Shown here piece after piece: positions 27,166-37,032 of a stretch of DNA of 64,000 nucleotides. This DNA is from Eubacteriales bacterium (GTDB taxonomy: Bacteria > Bacillota > Clostridia > Lachnospirales > Lachnospiraceae), in the NCBI GenBank assembly GCA_030539395.1, contig JAUNSC010000006.1, forward strand, positions 1 through 64,000, given 5' to 3'. How positions within the stretch are numbered: the stretch's first letter is position 1; each line of letters begins with the position of its first letter. The notes under the pieces are model-generated. The model searched no databases and was not told the DNA's origin. It worked only from the letters and a program-made list of their open reading frames with translations. Position numbers and translations under genes: made by a program.

Positions 27166-28194
27166 TTGAGTATTATTATTGCACTTTTTATTTTCAGCCT
27201 GATTATTCTTTTCCATGAACTGGGCCATTTTCTTCTGGCAAAGAAGAATGGAGTGACGGTTGTAGAATTTTCTCTGGGCATGGGCCCGCGACTTTTGAGT
27301 AAAGAATGGCATGGCACCATATATTCCTGGAAACTGCTGCCCTTTGGGGGTTCATGTATGATGCTGGGTGAGGACGAGGCGGCAGGTGAGCCGGGAACAT
27401 TTGGGAGCAAGTCCGTATGGGCCCGCATTTCCGTGATCGCGGCAGGTCCGGTTTTTAATTTTATTCTGGCTTTTATTTTTTCTGTTATTGTAGTTTCATT
27501 GCGTGGATATGATCCGGCTGTCATTACGGATATATCAGAAGGATTCCCGGCACAGGAAGCCGGTCTTCAGGCTGGAGACGTAATTACAAAATTAAATAAT
27601 AAGTCCATTCATATGGCAAGTGAGATTACAGATTATATCAGCTTTCATCCGGGGGAGAGCCTTCGGGTAGCGTACAGAAGAGACGGGGAAAAATATACGG
27701 CATATATTGAGCCGAAACAGGATGAAAATGGCAGATATGTCATGGGAATCAGTCTTGGTGCAGGGTATATCAGGGGAAACATATTTGATAATCTGAAATA
27801 TGGTGTTTATGAAGTAAAATATTGGATAGACCTGACTTTTATGAGCATAAAAATGCTGGCCAGCGGGCAGGCAGGCGTAAAGGACATGTCAGGGCCTGTG
27901 GGCGTCGTAAGCGCTATAGGCGGAGTATATACACAAAGTGCAAAAAGAGGTGCCCTTGTAGTACTTATCAGTATGCTTAATATGGCGATTTTGCTTTCTG
28001 CAAATATCGGAGTTATGAATCTTCTGCCGATTCCGGCACTGGATGGGGGAAGACTGGTATTCCTTGTTATAGAAGCGATCAGGGGAAAACGGATTAATCC
28101 TGATAAAGAGGCAATGGTGCATTTTGTGGGATTAATGGCGTTGATGGCATTGATGGTTGTGGTAATGTATAATGATATCACAAATTTGTTTTAA
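27166..28194 (+). CDS. rseP: Site-2 intramembrane metalloprotease RseP/RasP
   Basis: A 342-residue protease that cuts anti-sigma factors and remnant signal peptides within the membrane. The zinc motif HELGH is in the first helix (IILFHELGHFLLAKKNG), a PDZ domain follows (PAQEAGLQAGDVITKLNNKS), and NLLPIPALDGGRLVF holds the third zinc ligand. I use TTG 27166, two bases after dxr, with AGGTGG upstream; the frame from 27148 also begins with TTG and is not excluded. Confidence 0.94.
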   Translation: MSIIIALFIFSLIILFHELGHFLLAKKNGVTVVEFSLGMGPRLLSKEWHGTIYSWKLLPFGGSCMMLGEDEAAGEPGTFGSKSVWARISVIAAGPVFNFILAFIFSVIVVSLRGYDPAVITDISEGFPAQEAGLQAGDVITKLNNKSIHMASEITDYISFHPGESLRVAYRRDGEKYTAYIEPKQDENGRYVMGISLGAGYIRGNIFDNLKYGVYEVKYWIDLTFMSIKMLASGQAGVKDMSGPVGVVSAIGGVYTQSAKRGALVVLISMLNMAILLSANIGVMNLLPIPALDGGRLVFLVIEAIRGKRINPDKEAMVHFVGLMALMALMVVVMYNDITNLF

Positions 28195-28251
28195 GCAGGA
28201 AGGGATTGTGCATATACTGTCATGGAAAGAAGATTTTGAGGTAATGTGCAC

Positions 28252-29517
28252 ATGCGGAAAACAAATATAAGATCAATGCAGCAGGACACTTCACAGGGAA
28301 GACTCCGTATAAGCGTGGAGTCTTCCCTTCGTGATATACCCATTTCGGATGCCCGTATAGAGATATCATATTCCGGAGATCCTGACAGCACAGTGGAAGA
28401 ACTTCGTACGGATGAAAACGGGCAGACAGAGATTATTGAACTTGAAGCGCCTCCGGTAGAATACAGCCTGACACCGGGAGAAGAGCAGCCCTATTCAGAA
28501 TATACGTACAGGGTATCGGCAGAAGGATTTGAGACGATCACTGTGTCCGGTTCGGAGATTCTGGCAGGCCAGCTTGCCCTGCAGGATATACGGCTTCGTC
28601 CGCTGGAAGCGCAGAATGTGCCGGATGTGGTAGTTATTCCGGCGCATACCCTGTATGGAAATTATCCTCCGAAAATAGCAGAAGCGGAAGTAAAACCGGT
28701 GAGTCAGACAGGAGAAATCGTTTTATCCAGAGTCGTAATTCCGGAATTTGTGATTGTGCATGACGGTTCTCCCAGGGATACAACGGCATCAGATTACTAT
28801 GTACGTTATCGTGATTATATAAAGAATGTGGCGTCCAGTGAAATCTATTCTACCTGGCCAAGGGCGGCGCTGGAGGCGAATATTCTGGCAATCATGTCGT
28901 TTACCCTGAATCGTGTGTACACAGAGTGGTACCGAAACAAGGGATTTAATTTTACAATCACATCATCAACAGCTTTTGATCATAAATGGATATATGGCAG
29001 AAATATATTTGAGAGCATATCGGAAGCGGTGGATGACCTGTTTGATAATTACCTGTCCAGGCCGAATGTGAGACAGCCGATCCTTACTCAGTATTGTGAC
29101 GGGAACCGGGTGACCTGTCCAAGCTGGATGAGTCAGTGGGGATCGAAAAATCTGGCAGATCAGGGCTACTCTGCTGTGGAGATTCTCCGTTATTATTATG
29201 GAGATACGATGTATGTTAATACGGCGGAAGAAGTGGCAGGAGTTCCGGTTTCCTGGCCGGGGTATAGTCTGCGACGCGGTTCTTCCGGAGAGCCGGTGCG
29301 GCAGATGCAGGAGCAGCTTAATGCTATATCGAATAACTATCCGCTGATACCCAGGATTGCGGTGGACGGCGTTTTCGGACCGGCCACAGAGAATGCAGTC
29401 AGAGTATTTCAGCAGGTATTCAATTTAACCCAGGATGGCATTGTGGGCAGGCGGACCTGGAATAAAATCCAGGAAATCTATGTGGGGGTAACAAGGATTG
29501 CAGAATTGTATCCTTAG
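28252..29517 (+). CDS. Peptidoglycan-binding protein with SpoIID-like domain
   Basis: A 421-residue protein with a beta-rich N-terminal region resembling a carboxypeptidase-regulatory-like fold (LRISVESSLRDIPISDARIE), a central SpoIID/LytB-like section (SEIYSTWPRAALEANILAIM, FNFTITSSTAFDHKW, QYCDGNRVTCPSWMSQWGSK) and a C-terminal peptidoglycan-binding domain (EPVRQMQEQLNAISNNYPLI, VDGVFGPATENAVRVFQQ). I see no signal peptide, which is normal for this Clostridia family, possibly released or used in the forespore. It follows rseP by 57 bases. A role in sporulation or wall remodelling is inferred from domains. Confidence 0.8.
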   Translation: MRKTNIRSMQQDTSQGRLRISVESSLRDIPISDARIEISYSGDPDSTVEELRTDENGQTEIIELEAPPVEYSLTPGEEQPYSEYTYRVSAEGFETITVSGSEILAGQLALQDIRLRPLEAQNVPDVVVIPAHTLYGNYPPKIAEAEVKPVSQTGEIVLSRVVIPEFVIVHDGSPRDTTASDYYVRYRDYIKNVASSEIYSTWPRAALEANILAIMSFTLNRVYTEWYRNKGFNFTITSSTAFDHKWIYGRNIFESISEAVDDLFDNYLSRPNVRQPILTQYCDGNRVTCPSWMSQWGSKNLADQGYSAVEILRYYYGDTMYVNTAEEVAGVPVSWPGYSLRRGSSGEPVRQMQEQLNAISNNYPLIPRIAVDGVFGPATENAVRVFQQVFNLTQDGIVGRRTWNKIQEIYVGVTRIAELYP

Positions 29518-29580
29518 AGACCCTGGATAATTTGTAAATAAATGAGTAATATACCAGAGGATAAGAGTGGGAGAGAGCAT

Positions 29581-30786
29581 ATGAAAAGGACGTGGGAGCA
29601 GCGGCGCAGGCGTGTCTGTGAGATTATAGAAATAGGAAATGACAGTGATTTTATCAGCCGGGGCTATGATTTCCTGAACACGCTGTGTATTATTATCAAC
29701 CTTATAGTCAGCGTTATGTATACTTTTGAGGGAATCAGGAGCCGGTACGGAAGTATACTTCTTACAATTGAAGGCATTACAGTACTTTCTTTTGCGGTGG
29801 ATTATTTTCTGCGCATATGGACTGCAAAATATACCCGGCAGGATATGGGGGAGATAAAGGCGATTTTGAAATATATGTTTTCCTTTACCGGAGTTGTGGA
29901 TATTTTATCGTTTCTGCCCTACTATCTTCCAGTGTTTTTTCCGTCGGGGGCGGTGGCTTTCCGTATGTTCAGGGTAATCCGTATTTTCCGTCTTTTCAGA
30001 ATCAACGCCTACTATGACTCTCTGAATGTTATTACAGAAGTCATTGTAGGCAAAAGTCAGCAGCTGCTTTCTTCTGTTTTTATTATTCTTGTTCTTATGC
30101 TGGCATCCAGCCTGTGTATGTACAGTTTGGAGCACAGTGCCCAACCGGATGTGTTTACCAATGCTTTTTCCGGAATCTGGTGGTCGGTATCTACACTGCT
30201 GACAATAGGTTATGGTGATATTTATCCTATTACAACTATGGGGAAAGCCTTCAGCATCATTATCACATTCCTTGGAGTGGGTATGGTAGCGATTCCTACC
30301 GGTATTATTTCTGCGGGATTCGTAGATCAGTATACCAGGGTTAAGAGAATGAGCGATTATGGAAATGAAGAAGATATTCGGTTTATAAAAATACATATTA
30401 CAAAATCTGATAAATGGGCAGATCAGATGATCAGGGATCTGGGACTGCCTTACGGGGTGATCGTTGCGGCGATCAGAAGAAATCATAAAATTATTATCCC
30501 CAAGGGAGATGTCGTTCTTCGACCGGATGATGTGATCGTATTGGGTGCGGAGTCGTTCCATGATAATGAACATATTAATCTGAAAGAGGTTGTTCTGAAA
30601 AAGCAGAACCCGTGGATTGGTCAGTATATCCGTGATCTTGACATTTCGAGATTAACAATTATTGTCATGGTAAAGCGCAAAGATACTGTTCTTATTCCCA
30701 AGGGTGATTTGTTGCTTTTGGAGGGGGATACTGTAATTCTCTATACGCAGAAGCATCTGGCACATGCCGATACAATTGCAATTTAA
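29581..30786 (+). CDS. Voltage-gated potassium channel with two RCK C-domains
   Basis: A 401-residue ion transporter: six membrane helices with an arginine-rich S4 (VAFRMFRVIRIFRLFRIN), pore helix and selectivity filter TIGYGD (residues 208-213), then two cytoplasmic TrkA-C domains, each with an IPKGD hairpin (HKIIIPKGDVVLRPDDVIVL and DTVLIPKGDLLLLEGDTVIL). No TrkA-N (NAD-binding) domain lies between them, so gating by a small ligand would rely on RCK-C alone, a layout known for some c-di-AMP-responsive proteins. ATG 29581 is preferred because a GGGAGAG lies upstream; ATG 29542 is an alternative without one. Confidence 0.88.
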   Translation: MKRTWEQRRRRVCEIIEIGNDSDFISRGYDFLNTLCIIINLIVSVMYTFEGIRSRYGSILLTIEGITVLSFAVDYFLRIWTAKYTRQDMGEIKAILKYMFSFTGVVDILSFLPYYLPVFFPSGAVAFRMFRVIRIFRLFRINAYYDSLNVITEVIVGKSQQLLSSVFIILVLMLASSLCMYSLEHSAQPDVFTNAFSGIWWSVSTLLTIGYGDIYPITTMGKAFSIIITFLGVGMVAIPTGIISAGFVDQYTRVKRMSDYGNEEDIRFIKIHITKSDKWADQMIRDLGLPYGVIVAAIRRNHKIIIPKGDVVLRPDDVIVLGAESFHDNEHINLKEVVLKKQNPWIGQYIRDLDISRLTIIVMVKRKDTVLIPKGDLLLLEGDTVILYTQKHLAHADTIAI

Positions 30787-30849
30787 GAACCATGCAAAAA
30801 ATTGTTCAGACTCATGCAAGAATTTAAAAAAACATACCTCTGTTTGGGG

Positions 30850-30878
30850 TTGTCAAATAAAGGGTTTTGTGTTATCAT
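30850..30878 (+). promoter_or_regulatory. Promoter of carAB
   Basis: TTGTCA (30850-30855), a 17-base spacer and TATCAT (30873-30878). This leaves a leader of about 107 bases before carA. Confidence 0.75.
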
Positions 30879-30905
30879 ATGTGCAATTTGGGGCAAAATG
30901 GGAGA

Positions 30906-30934
30906 GGGGAAAAATCAATGGTGATTTATTCCCC
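30906..30934 (+). promoter_or_regulatory. Hairpin in the carA leader
   Basis: GGGGAAAAATCA pairs with TGATTTATTCCCC (12 pairs, one bulged A) around ATGG, followed by TTTATTATG. The T run is weak, so it might be an attenuator or only a protective hairpin. I do not see a PyrR-type anti-antiterminator sequence. Confidence 0.5.
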
Positions 30935-30991
30935 TTTATTATGCCTGAGAAACAATTTTCACGCAGCGGCACAGAAAGGCAGGTTCATTTT

Positions 30992-32065
30992 ATGAAAGCA
31001 TTTCTTATATTGGAAGACGGCACCGTGTTTACCGGTAAAAGCATTGGCTCTGCCAGAGAAGTCATCAGCGAAGTGGTATTTAATACTTCTATGACAGGTT
31101 ATCTGGAAGTTCTCACCGACCCTTCTTATGCGGGACAGGCAGTGGTGATGACTTATCCGTTAATCGGTAATTATGGTATTTGTTATGAGGACATGGAATC
31201 TGGAAGACCATGGCCGGATGCATATATTGTCAGAGAATTATCACGTATTCCCAGTAACTTCCGTTCGGAAGAGACGATTCAGAACTTCTTATTAAAATAC
31301 GATATTCCCGGAATCTCCGGAGTTGATACCCGAGCACTCACTAAAATTCTTCGCGAAAAAGGCACTATGAATGGTATGGTGACTACAAATGAGAATTATG
31401 ATCTGGAAGAGATTTTACCAAAACTGAAGGAATATACTACCGGAAAAGTAGTCGAAAAAGTAAGCTGCAAAGAAAAATATGTGTTGGAGGGGGACGGCCC
31501 GAAAGTGGCACTGCTTGACCTGGGAGCAAAGCGTAATATTGCCCGTTCCCTGAATCAGCGCGGCTGTGAAGTGACTGTTTATCCGGCCCTTACTCCCGCG
31601 CAGGAAATTATTGACAGCAGACCGGATGGAATCATGCTCTCTAACGGGCCGGGGGATCCTAAGGAATGTGCATCGATCATTGAAGAAATAAAGAAACTGT
31701 ATGCAACAGAAATTCCGATTTTCGCGATCTGTCTGGGACATCAGCTGATGGCTCTGGCAAACGGTGCGGATACTTATAAAATGAAATACGGACACAGAGG
31801 CGGAAATCATCCGGTGAAGGATTTAAACACCGGACGGGTTTACATTTCCTCTCAGAATCACGGATATGTGGTGGACACAAAGAATCTGGATCCGGCTGTT
31901 GCGGTTCCGGCATTTATAAATGTAAACGATGGTACAAATGAGGGACTTTCCTATACCGGAAAGAATATTTTTACCGTACAGTTTCATCCGGAAGCATGTC
32001 CCGGACCGCTTGATTCAGGATATCTGTTTGACCGGTTTATAAAGATGATGGAGGTGAACAAATAA
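30992..32065 (+). CDS. carA: Carbamoyl-phosphate synthase small subunit
   Basis: A 357-residue glutamine amidotransferase subunit. An N-terminal CPSase small-chain domain is followed by a class I GATase with the catalytic Cys in IFAICLGHQLMAL and His-Glu in TVQFHPEACPGP. It feeds ammonia to CarB for pyrimidine and arginine synthesis. I use ATG 30992 (SYNONYM extension from 30764 overlaps the channel gene and promoter). The stop TAA overlaps the carB ATG (TAATG), so the two are translationally coupled. Confidence 0.97.
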   Translation: MKAFLILEDGTVFTGKSIGSAREVISEVVFNTSMTGYLEVLTDPSYAGQAVVMTYPLIGNYGICYEDMESGRPWPDAYIVRELSRIPSNFRSEETIQNFLLKYDIPGISGVDTRALTKILREKGTMNGMVTTNENYDLEEILPKLKEYTTGKVVEKVSCKEKYVLEGDGPKVALLDLGAKRNIARSLNQRGCEVTVYPALTPAQEIIDSRPDGIMLSNGPGDPKECASIIEEIKKLYATEIPIFAICLGHQLMALANGADTYKMKYGHRGGNHPVKDLNTGRVYISSQNHGYVVDTKNLDPAVAVPAFINVNDGTNEGLSYTGKNIFTVQFHPEACPGPLDSGYLFDRFIKMMEVNK

Positions 32066-35000
32066 TGCCAAAGAATCCTGATATTAAAAAAGTTCTGGTA
32101 ATTGGTTCCGGCCCTATTGTGATCGGACAGGCAGCAGAGTTTGACTATGCGGGAACCCAGGCATGCCGTTCTCTGAAAGAAGAAGGAATTGAGGTTGTTC
32201 TTTTAAACTCCAATCCGGCAACGATCATGACGGATAAGGATATTGCGGACCGTGTATATATTGAGCCGCTGACAGTAGAAGTGGTGGAACAGCTGATTTT
32301 AAAGGAAAAGCCGGATAGTGTACTTCCCACACTGGGAGGCCAGGCAGGACTTAATCTTGCCATGGAACTGGAAGAACGGGGATTTTTAAAAGAAAATAAT
32401 GTCCGTCTGATCGGAACTACTTCCATGACGATCAAAAAAGCAGAAGACCGTCTGGAATTTAAAAATACAATGGAAAAAATCGGTGAGCCCATTGCTGCTT
32501 CCCGTGTGGTGGAGACCGTGGAAGACGGCGTGGAATTTACCAATACCATCGGTTATCCCGTGGTACTGCGTCCGGCTTATACCCTTGGGGGCAGCGGCGG
32601 CGGCATTGCCCATAATTATGAGGAATTAGTTGAGATATTGCAGAACGGCCTCCGCCTTTCCCGTGTGGGACAGGTCCTTGTAGAACGGTGCATTGCAGGC
32701 TGGAAAGAAATAGAATACGAAGTAATGCGGGACAGCGCCGGGAACTGTATCACAGTATGTAATATGGAAAATATTGATCCGGTTGGTGTGCATACCGGTG
32801 ACAGTATTGTTGTGGCTCCGTCCCAGACACTGGGAGATAAGGAGTACCAGATGCTGCGTTCCTCCGCGCTTAACATTATCACGGAACTTGGCATTACCGG
32901 CGGATGTAATGTTCAGTATGCCCTGCATCCGGAAAGTTTTGAATACTGTGTTATTGAGGTGAACCCCCGTGTCAGCCGTTCTTCAGCGCTGGCATCAAAG
33001 GCCACCGGTTATCCCATTGCGAAGGTTGCTGCAAAAATAGCCCTGGGATATACTCTGGATGAAATCAAAAATGCAATTACAGGAAAGACATACGCCAGCT
33101 TTGAGCCTATGCTGGACTATTGTGTTGTAAAGATTCCGAGACTTCCTTTTGATAAATTCATCAGTGCTAAGAGAACGCTGACAACTCAGATGAAAGCAAC
33201 CGGTGAGGTTATGAGCATCTGCGATAACTTTGAGGGAGCGCTCATGAAAGCAATCCGTTCCCTGGAGCAGCATGTGGATTGTTTGATGTCTTATGATTTT
33301 ACGGGACTTTCAGATGAACAGCTGCAAAAGCAGCTGGAAAAAGTGGATGATCGCCGTATCTGGGTGATTGCGGAGGCACTTCGCAGAGGGATGGATTATG
33401 ATACCATACATGAAATTACAAAAATCGACATCTGGTTCATTGATAAACTGGCGATTCTTATAGAGATGGAAAAGGCGCTGCAGACACAGGAACTGACTGT
33501 GGATCTTTTAAAAGAGGCAAAGCGGATTGAGTTTCCCGACAATGTGATTGCAAGGCTTACCGGTAAAACGGAAAATGAGATTAAACAGATGCGCTATGAA
33601 AACGGTATCACGGCGGCATACAAAATGGTAGACACCTGTGCGGCTGAGTTTGAGGCCAGCACACCTTATTACTACTCCGTATTTGGCAGCGAAAACGAAG
33701 CGGAAGCGTCAAATGACCGTAAAAAGGTTCTGGTACTGGGATCCGGACCGATCCGTATCGGTCAGGGAATTGAGTTTGATTTCTGTTCGGTACATTGTAC
33801 GTGGGCATTTTCAAAAGAGGGTTATGAGACGATTATTGTCAACAACAATCCGGAGACAGTCAGTACAGACTTTGATATTGCAGATAAACTGTATTTTGAG
33901 CCTCTCACGCCGGAGGATGTGGAGAATATTGTAAATCTGGAAAAACCCGATGGCGCAGTGGTACAGTTCGGCGGTCAGACAGCTATTAAGCTGACAGAGA
34001 GCCTGATGAAAATGGGCGTGCCTATTCTGGGAACTTCAGCAGAAAATGTAGATGCGGCGGAAGACAGAGAATTGTTTGATGAAATCCTGGAAAAATGCGG
34101 GATTCCCCGTCCTGCAGGGCACACAGTATTTACTGCAGAGGAAGCGAAAAAAGCAGCAAATGAGCTGGGGTATCCGGTGCTGGTGCGGCCTTCTTATGTG
34201 CTGGGAGGTCAGGGCATGAGAATCGCGATCAATGATGAGGATATAGATGAGTTTATCGGCATCATTAACCGTATTGCGCAGGAACATCCCATTCTTGTTG
34301 ATAAATACCTGATGGGCAAGGAGATTGAGGTAGATGCGGTATGTGACGGCACGGACATAGTGATTCCGGGTATCATGGAGCATATTGAACGTGCGGGTAT
34401 TCATTCCGGGGACAGTATTTCCGTATATCCGGCCCGCAGCATCAGCCAGAAAGTAAAAGATACGATTGAGGACTATACGAAGAAACTGGCACAGTCCCTG
34501 CATGTAATTGGTATGATTAATATTCAGTTTATTGCCTGTGGAGATGAAGTGTATGTTATCGAAGTGAATCCCCGTTCCAGCCGTACAGTGCCTTATATCA
34601 GCAAGGTAACGGGAATCCCCATTGTTCCCCTGGCAACAAAAGTGATTCTGGGACAGAAAATAAAAGATCTTGGCTACACACCGGGGCTTCAGCCTGAAGC
34701 AGATTATTTTGCCATCAAAATGCCGGTATTTTCCTTTGAGAAAATCCGCGGAGCCGATATCAGTCTGGGGCCGGAGATGAAATCTACCGGGGAATGTCTG
34801 GGTATCGCAAAGACTTTTAATGAAGCTCTTTATAAAGCATTCCTGGGCGCGGGAATCAATCTTCCAAAATATCACAATATGATTATGACAGTCAGAGATG
34901 AGGATAAGGAAGAGGCTGCGGAGATCGGAAAACGGTTTGAGGCATTAGGTTACAATATTTATGCTACAAAGGGAACTGCCAGAACTCTTATGGATGCTGA

Positions 35001-35262
35001 TGTACAGGTGCGTATGACGCGAAAGGTGGAGCAGGAATCACCGAATATCCTCGACCTGATTCTGGGACACAAAATTGATCTCGTTATTGATATTCCGTCA
35101 CAGGGCGTGGAACATGCAAAAGACGGATTCGTGATCCGAAGAAATGCCATTGAGACAGGCGTTAATGTGCTGACAGCAATTGACACGGCCAAAGCCCTGG
35201 TAACAAGTCTTGAGAATACGAGCATAAAGAAACTGGAACTGATTGATATTGCACAGGTGTGA
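32065..35262 (+). CDS. carB: Carbamoyl-phosphate synthase large subunit
   Basis: A 1065-residue protein of standard length: two homologous ATP-grasp halves (KVLVIGSGPIVIGQAAEFDY at the start and KVLVLGSGPIRIGQGIEFDF at the middle) and a C-terminal MGS-like regulatory domain (VIDIPSQGVEHAKDGFVIRR). Each half uses one ATP to build carbamoyl phosphate from bicarbonate and ammonia. It overlaps the carA stop by one base. Confidence 0.98.
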   Translation: MPKNPDIKKVLVIGSGPIVIGQAAEFDYAGTQACRSLKEEGIEVVLLNSNPATIMTDKDIADRVYIEPLTVEVVEQLILKEKPDSVLPTLGGQAGLNLAMELEERGFLKENNVRLIGTTSMTIKKAEDRLEFKNTMEKIGEPIAASRVVETVEDGVEFTNTIGYPVVLRPAYTLGGSGGGIAHNYEELVEILQNGLRLSRVGQVLVERCIAGWKEIEYEVMRDSAGNCITVCNMENIDPVGVHTGDSIVVAPSQTLGDKEYQMLRSSALNIITELGITGGCNVQYALHPESFEYCVIEVNPRVSRSSALASKATGYPIAKVAAKIALGYTLDEIKNAITGKTYASFEPMLDYCVVKIPRLPFDKFISAKRTLTTQMKATGEVMSICDNFEGALMKAIRSLEQHVDCLMSYDFTGLSDEQLQKQLEKVDDRRIWVIAEALRRGMDYDTIHEITKIDIWFIDKLAILIEMEKALQTQELTVDLLKEAKRIEFPDNVIARLTGKTENEIKQMRYENGITAAYKMVDTCAAEFEASTPYYYSVFGSENEAEASNDRKKVLVLGSGPIRIGQGIEFDFCSVHCTWAFSKEGYETIIVNNNPETVSTDFDIADKLYFEPLTPEDVENIVNLEKPDGAVVQFGGQTAIKLTESLMKMGVPILGTSAENVDAAEDRELFDEILEKCGIPRPAGHTVFTAEEAKKAANELGYPVLVRPSYVLGGQGMRIAINDEDIDEFIGIINRIAQEHPILVDKYLMGKEIEVDAVCDGTDIVIPGIMEHIERAGIHSGDSISVYPARSISQKVKDTIEDYTKKLAQSLHVIGMINIQFIACGDEVYVIEVNPRSSRTVPYISKVTGIPIVPLATKVILGQKIKDLGYTPGLQPEADYFAIKMPVFSFEKIRGADISLGPEMKSTGECLGIAKTFNEALYKAFLGAGINLPKYHNMIMTVRDEDKEEAAEIGKRFEALGYNIYATKGTARTLMDADVQVRMTRKVEQESPNILDLILGHKIDLVIDIPSQGVEHAKDGFVIRRNAIETGVNVLTAIDTAKALVTSLENTSIKKLELIDIAQV

Positions 35263-35319
35263 GAGCCTCATCTGCGCAGAGACAAATTATTCAGCGAATT
35301 GCAGCTGTAAGTGAATAAG

Positions 35320-35365
35320 AATCCCCGGAGGTGCGTTGAAACGAACATCCGGGGATTTCTGTTTT
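35320..35365. terminator. Terminator between carB and the ABC-F gene
   Basis: AATCCCCGGA pairs with TCCGGGGATT (10 pairs) around a loop that can form an inner GCGTT/AACG helix. It is followed by TCTGTTTTG on the plus strand and lies 58 bases past carB, facing the end of the minus-strand ABC-F gene. Confidence 0.75.
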
Positions 35366-35394
35366 GAAGATGAGTATAAAAATAAATATCTGTA

Positions 35395-37032
35395 TCAATC
35401 TTTTTCCATGGAAGGATCTACTGTATAAACCTGACGCTTTCTTGCCATTTCATCGCTTGCAAGATATTCGTCATAGGTGGTGATCTTGTCGATCATTGTA
35501 CCGTTCGGCAGGATTTCCATGATACGGTTTGCCGTCGTCTGCACGATCTGGTGGTCGCGGGAAGTGAAGATCATTACTCCCGGGAACTTGATCATACCAT
35601 TGTTCAATGCTGTGATGGACTCCATATCCAGGTGGTTGGTGGGCTCATCAAAAAGGAGCACATTTGCACCGGAGATCATCATTTTAGAAAGCAGGCAGCG
35701 GACTTTTTCACCGCCGGAAAGAACTTTTACTTTCTTAACGCCGTCATCGCCCGCAAAAAGCATACGTCCAAGGAAACCGCGGACATAGGTTGCATCTTTA
35801 ATTTCGGAATACTGTGTCAGCCAGTCTACAATGATCAGGTCATTATCGAATTCCTTTGTGTAGTCCTTCGGGAAATAAGCCTGAGTAGTGGTGATGCCCC
35901 ACTTGTAAGTTCCGGCATCCGGCTCCATCTCACCTGCCAGGATCTGGAGCAGCACAGTTTTTGCAAGCTCATTTCCGCCTACAAGAGCAATCTTGTCATC
36001 GTGGCCCACAGTGAAAGTTAAGTTGTCCAGCACTTTTACGCCGTCAATTGTCTTGGTAAGGCCTTCCACAGCCAGCACTTCGTTTCCGATCTCACGGTTC
36101 GGGCGGAAATCGATGTACGGATATTTCCGGCTGGAGGGCTTGATGGTATCCAGCTCGATTTTTTCAAGAGCACGTTTTCTGGAAGTTGCCTGTCTGGATT
36201 TAGATGCGTTTGCAGAGAAGCGGGAAATAAATTCCTGCAGTTCTTTGATTTTTTCTTCTTTCTTTTTGTTGGCTTCCTTCATCTGCCGGATCATCAACTG
36301 GCTGGATTCATACCAGAAATCATAGTTTCCGGCATAGAGCTGAATTTTGCCGTAGTCGATATCTGCTGTGAAAGTACATACTTTATTCAGGAAATAGCGG
36401 TCATGGGAAACCACAATAACAGTATTCGGAAAATCAATCAGGAATTCTTCGAGCCATTCAATGGCTGCCAGATCCAGGTGGTTGGTCGGCTCGTCCAGAA
36501 GCAGGATATCAGGATTCCCGAACAGGGCACGTGCCAGAAGAACTTTTACTTTCTCTGCACCGCCAAGATCTTTCATCATCATATAGTGAAGGTCAGTGTC
36601 GATTCCCAGACCATTTAATAACTGGGCTGCATCGGATTCTGCTTCCCAGCCGTTCATCTCGGCAAATTCGCCCTCAAGCTCGCTGGCCCGGATTCCGTCC
36701 TCTTCTGAAAAGTCTTCTTTGGCATAGATTGCTTCTTTTTCTTTCATAATGTCGTAAAGACGCTGGTTACCCATGATTACAGTATCCAGCACCGGAAATT
36801 CGTCATATTTGAAGTGATCCTGTTCCAACACAGAAAGGCGCTGACCGGGTGTAATAACGATTTCGCCGTTGGTGGTATCCAGGTCACCGGAAAGAATTTT
36901 CAGAAAGGTAGATTTTCCGGCACCGTTGGCACCGATCAGACCATAACAGTTTCCTTCGGTGAATTTGATATTTACATCTTCAAATAATGCCTTTTTTCCG
37001 ATTCTGAGAGTGACATTGTTTGCACTGATCAT
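35395..37032 (-). CDS. ABC-F family ATPase (YkpA/YbiT type)
   Basis: A 545-residue soluble ATPase with two ABC domains and no membrane part, of the ribosome-associated ABC-F class. The first Walker A is GANGAGKSTFLK with LLLDEPTNHLDLAAIEWLEE; the second Walker A is degenerate (GGNELAKTVLLQ), a change I recall from Firmicutes YkpA/YbiT-like members. The linker arm FSANASKSRQATSRKRALEK is the typical P-site interaction motif. It is probably a translation-rescue or ribosome-regulating factor rather than an exporter. Its leader is structured (see 37033-37145). Confidence 0.93.
   Translation of the reverse strand: MISANNVTLRIGKKALFEDVNIKFTEGNCYGLIGANGAGKSTFLKILSGDLDTTNGEIVITPGQRLSVLEQDHFKYDEFPVLDTVIMGNQRLYDIMKEKEAIYAKEDFSEEDGIRASELEGEFAEMNGWEAESDAAQLLNGLGIDTDLHYMMMKDLGGAEKVKVLLARALFGNPDILLLDEPTNHLDLAAIEWLEEFLIDFPNTVIVVSHDRYFLNKVCTFTADIDYGKIQLYAGNYDFWYESSQLMIRQMKEANKKKEEKIKELQEFISRFSANASKSRQATSRKRALEKIELDTIKPSSRKYPYIDFRPNREIGNEVLAVEGLTKTIDGVKVLDNLTFTVGHDDKIALVGGNELAKTVLLQILAGEMEPDAGTYKWGITTTQAYFPKDYTKEFDNDLIIVDWLTQYSEIKDATYVRGFLGRMLFAGDDGVKKVKVLSGGEKVRCLLSKMMISGANVLLFDEPTNHLDMESITALNNGMIKFPGVMIFTSRDHQIVQTTANRIMEILPNGTMIDKITTYDEYLASDEMARKRQVYTVDPSMEKD

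Noticed and set aside
34036-34875. 279-codon minus-strand frame in carB
   Set aside because: Antisense to the highly conserved carB; no ribosome site or family signal.
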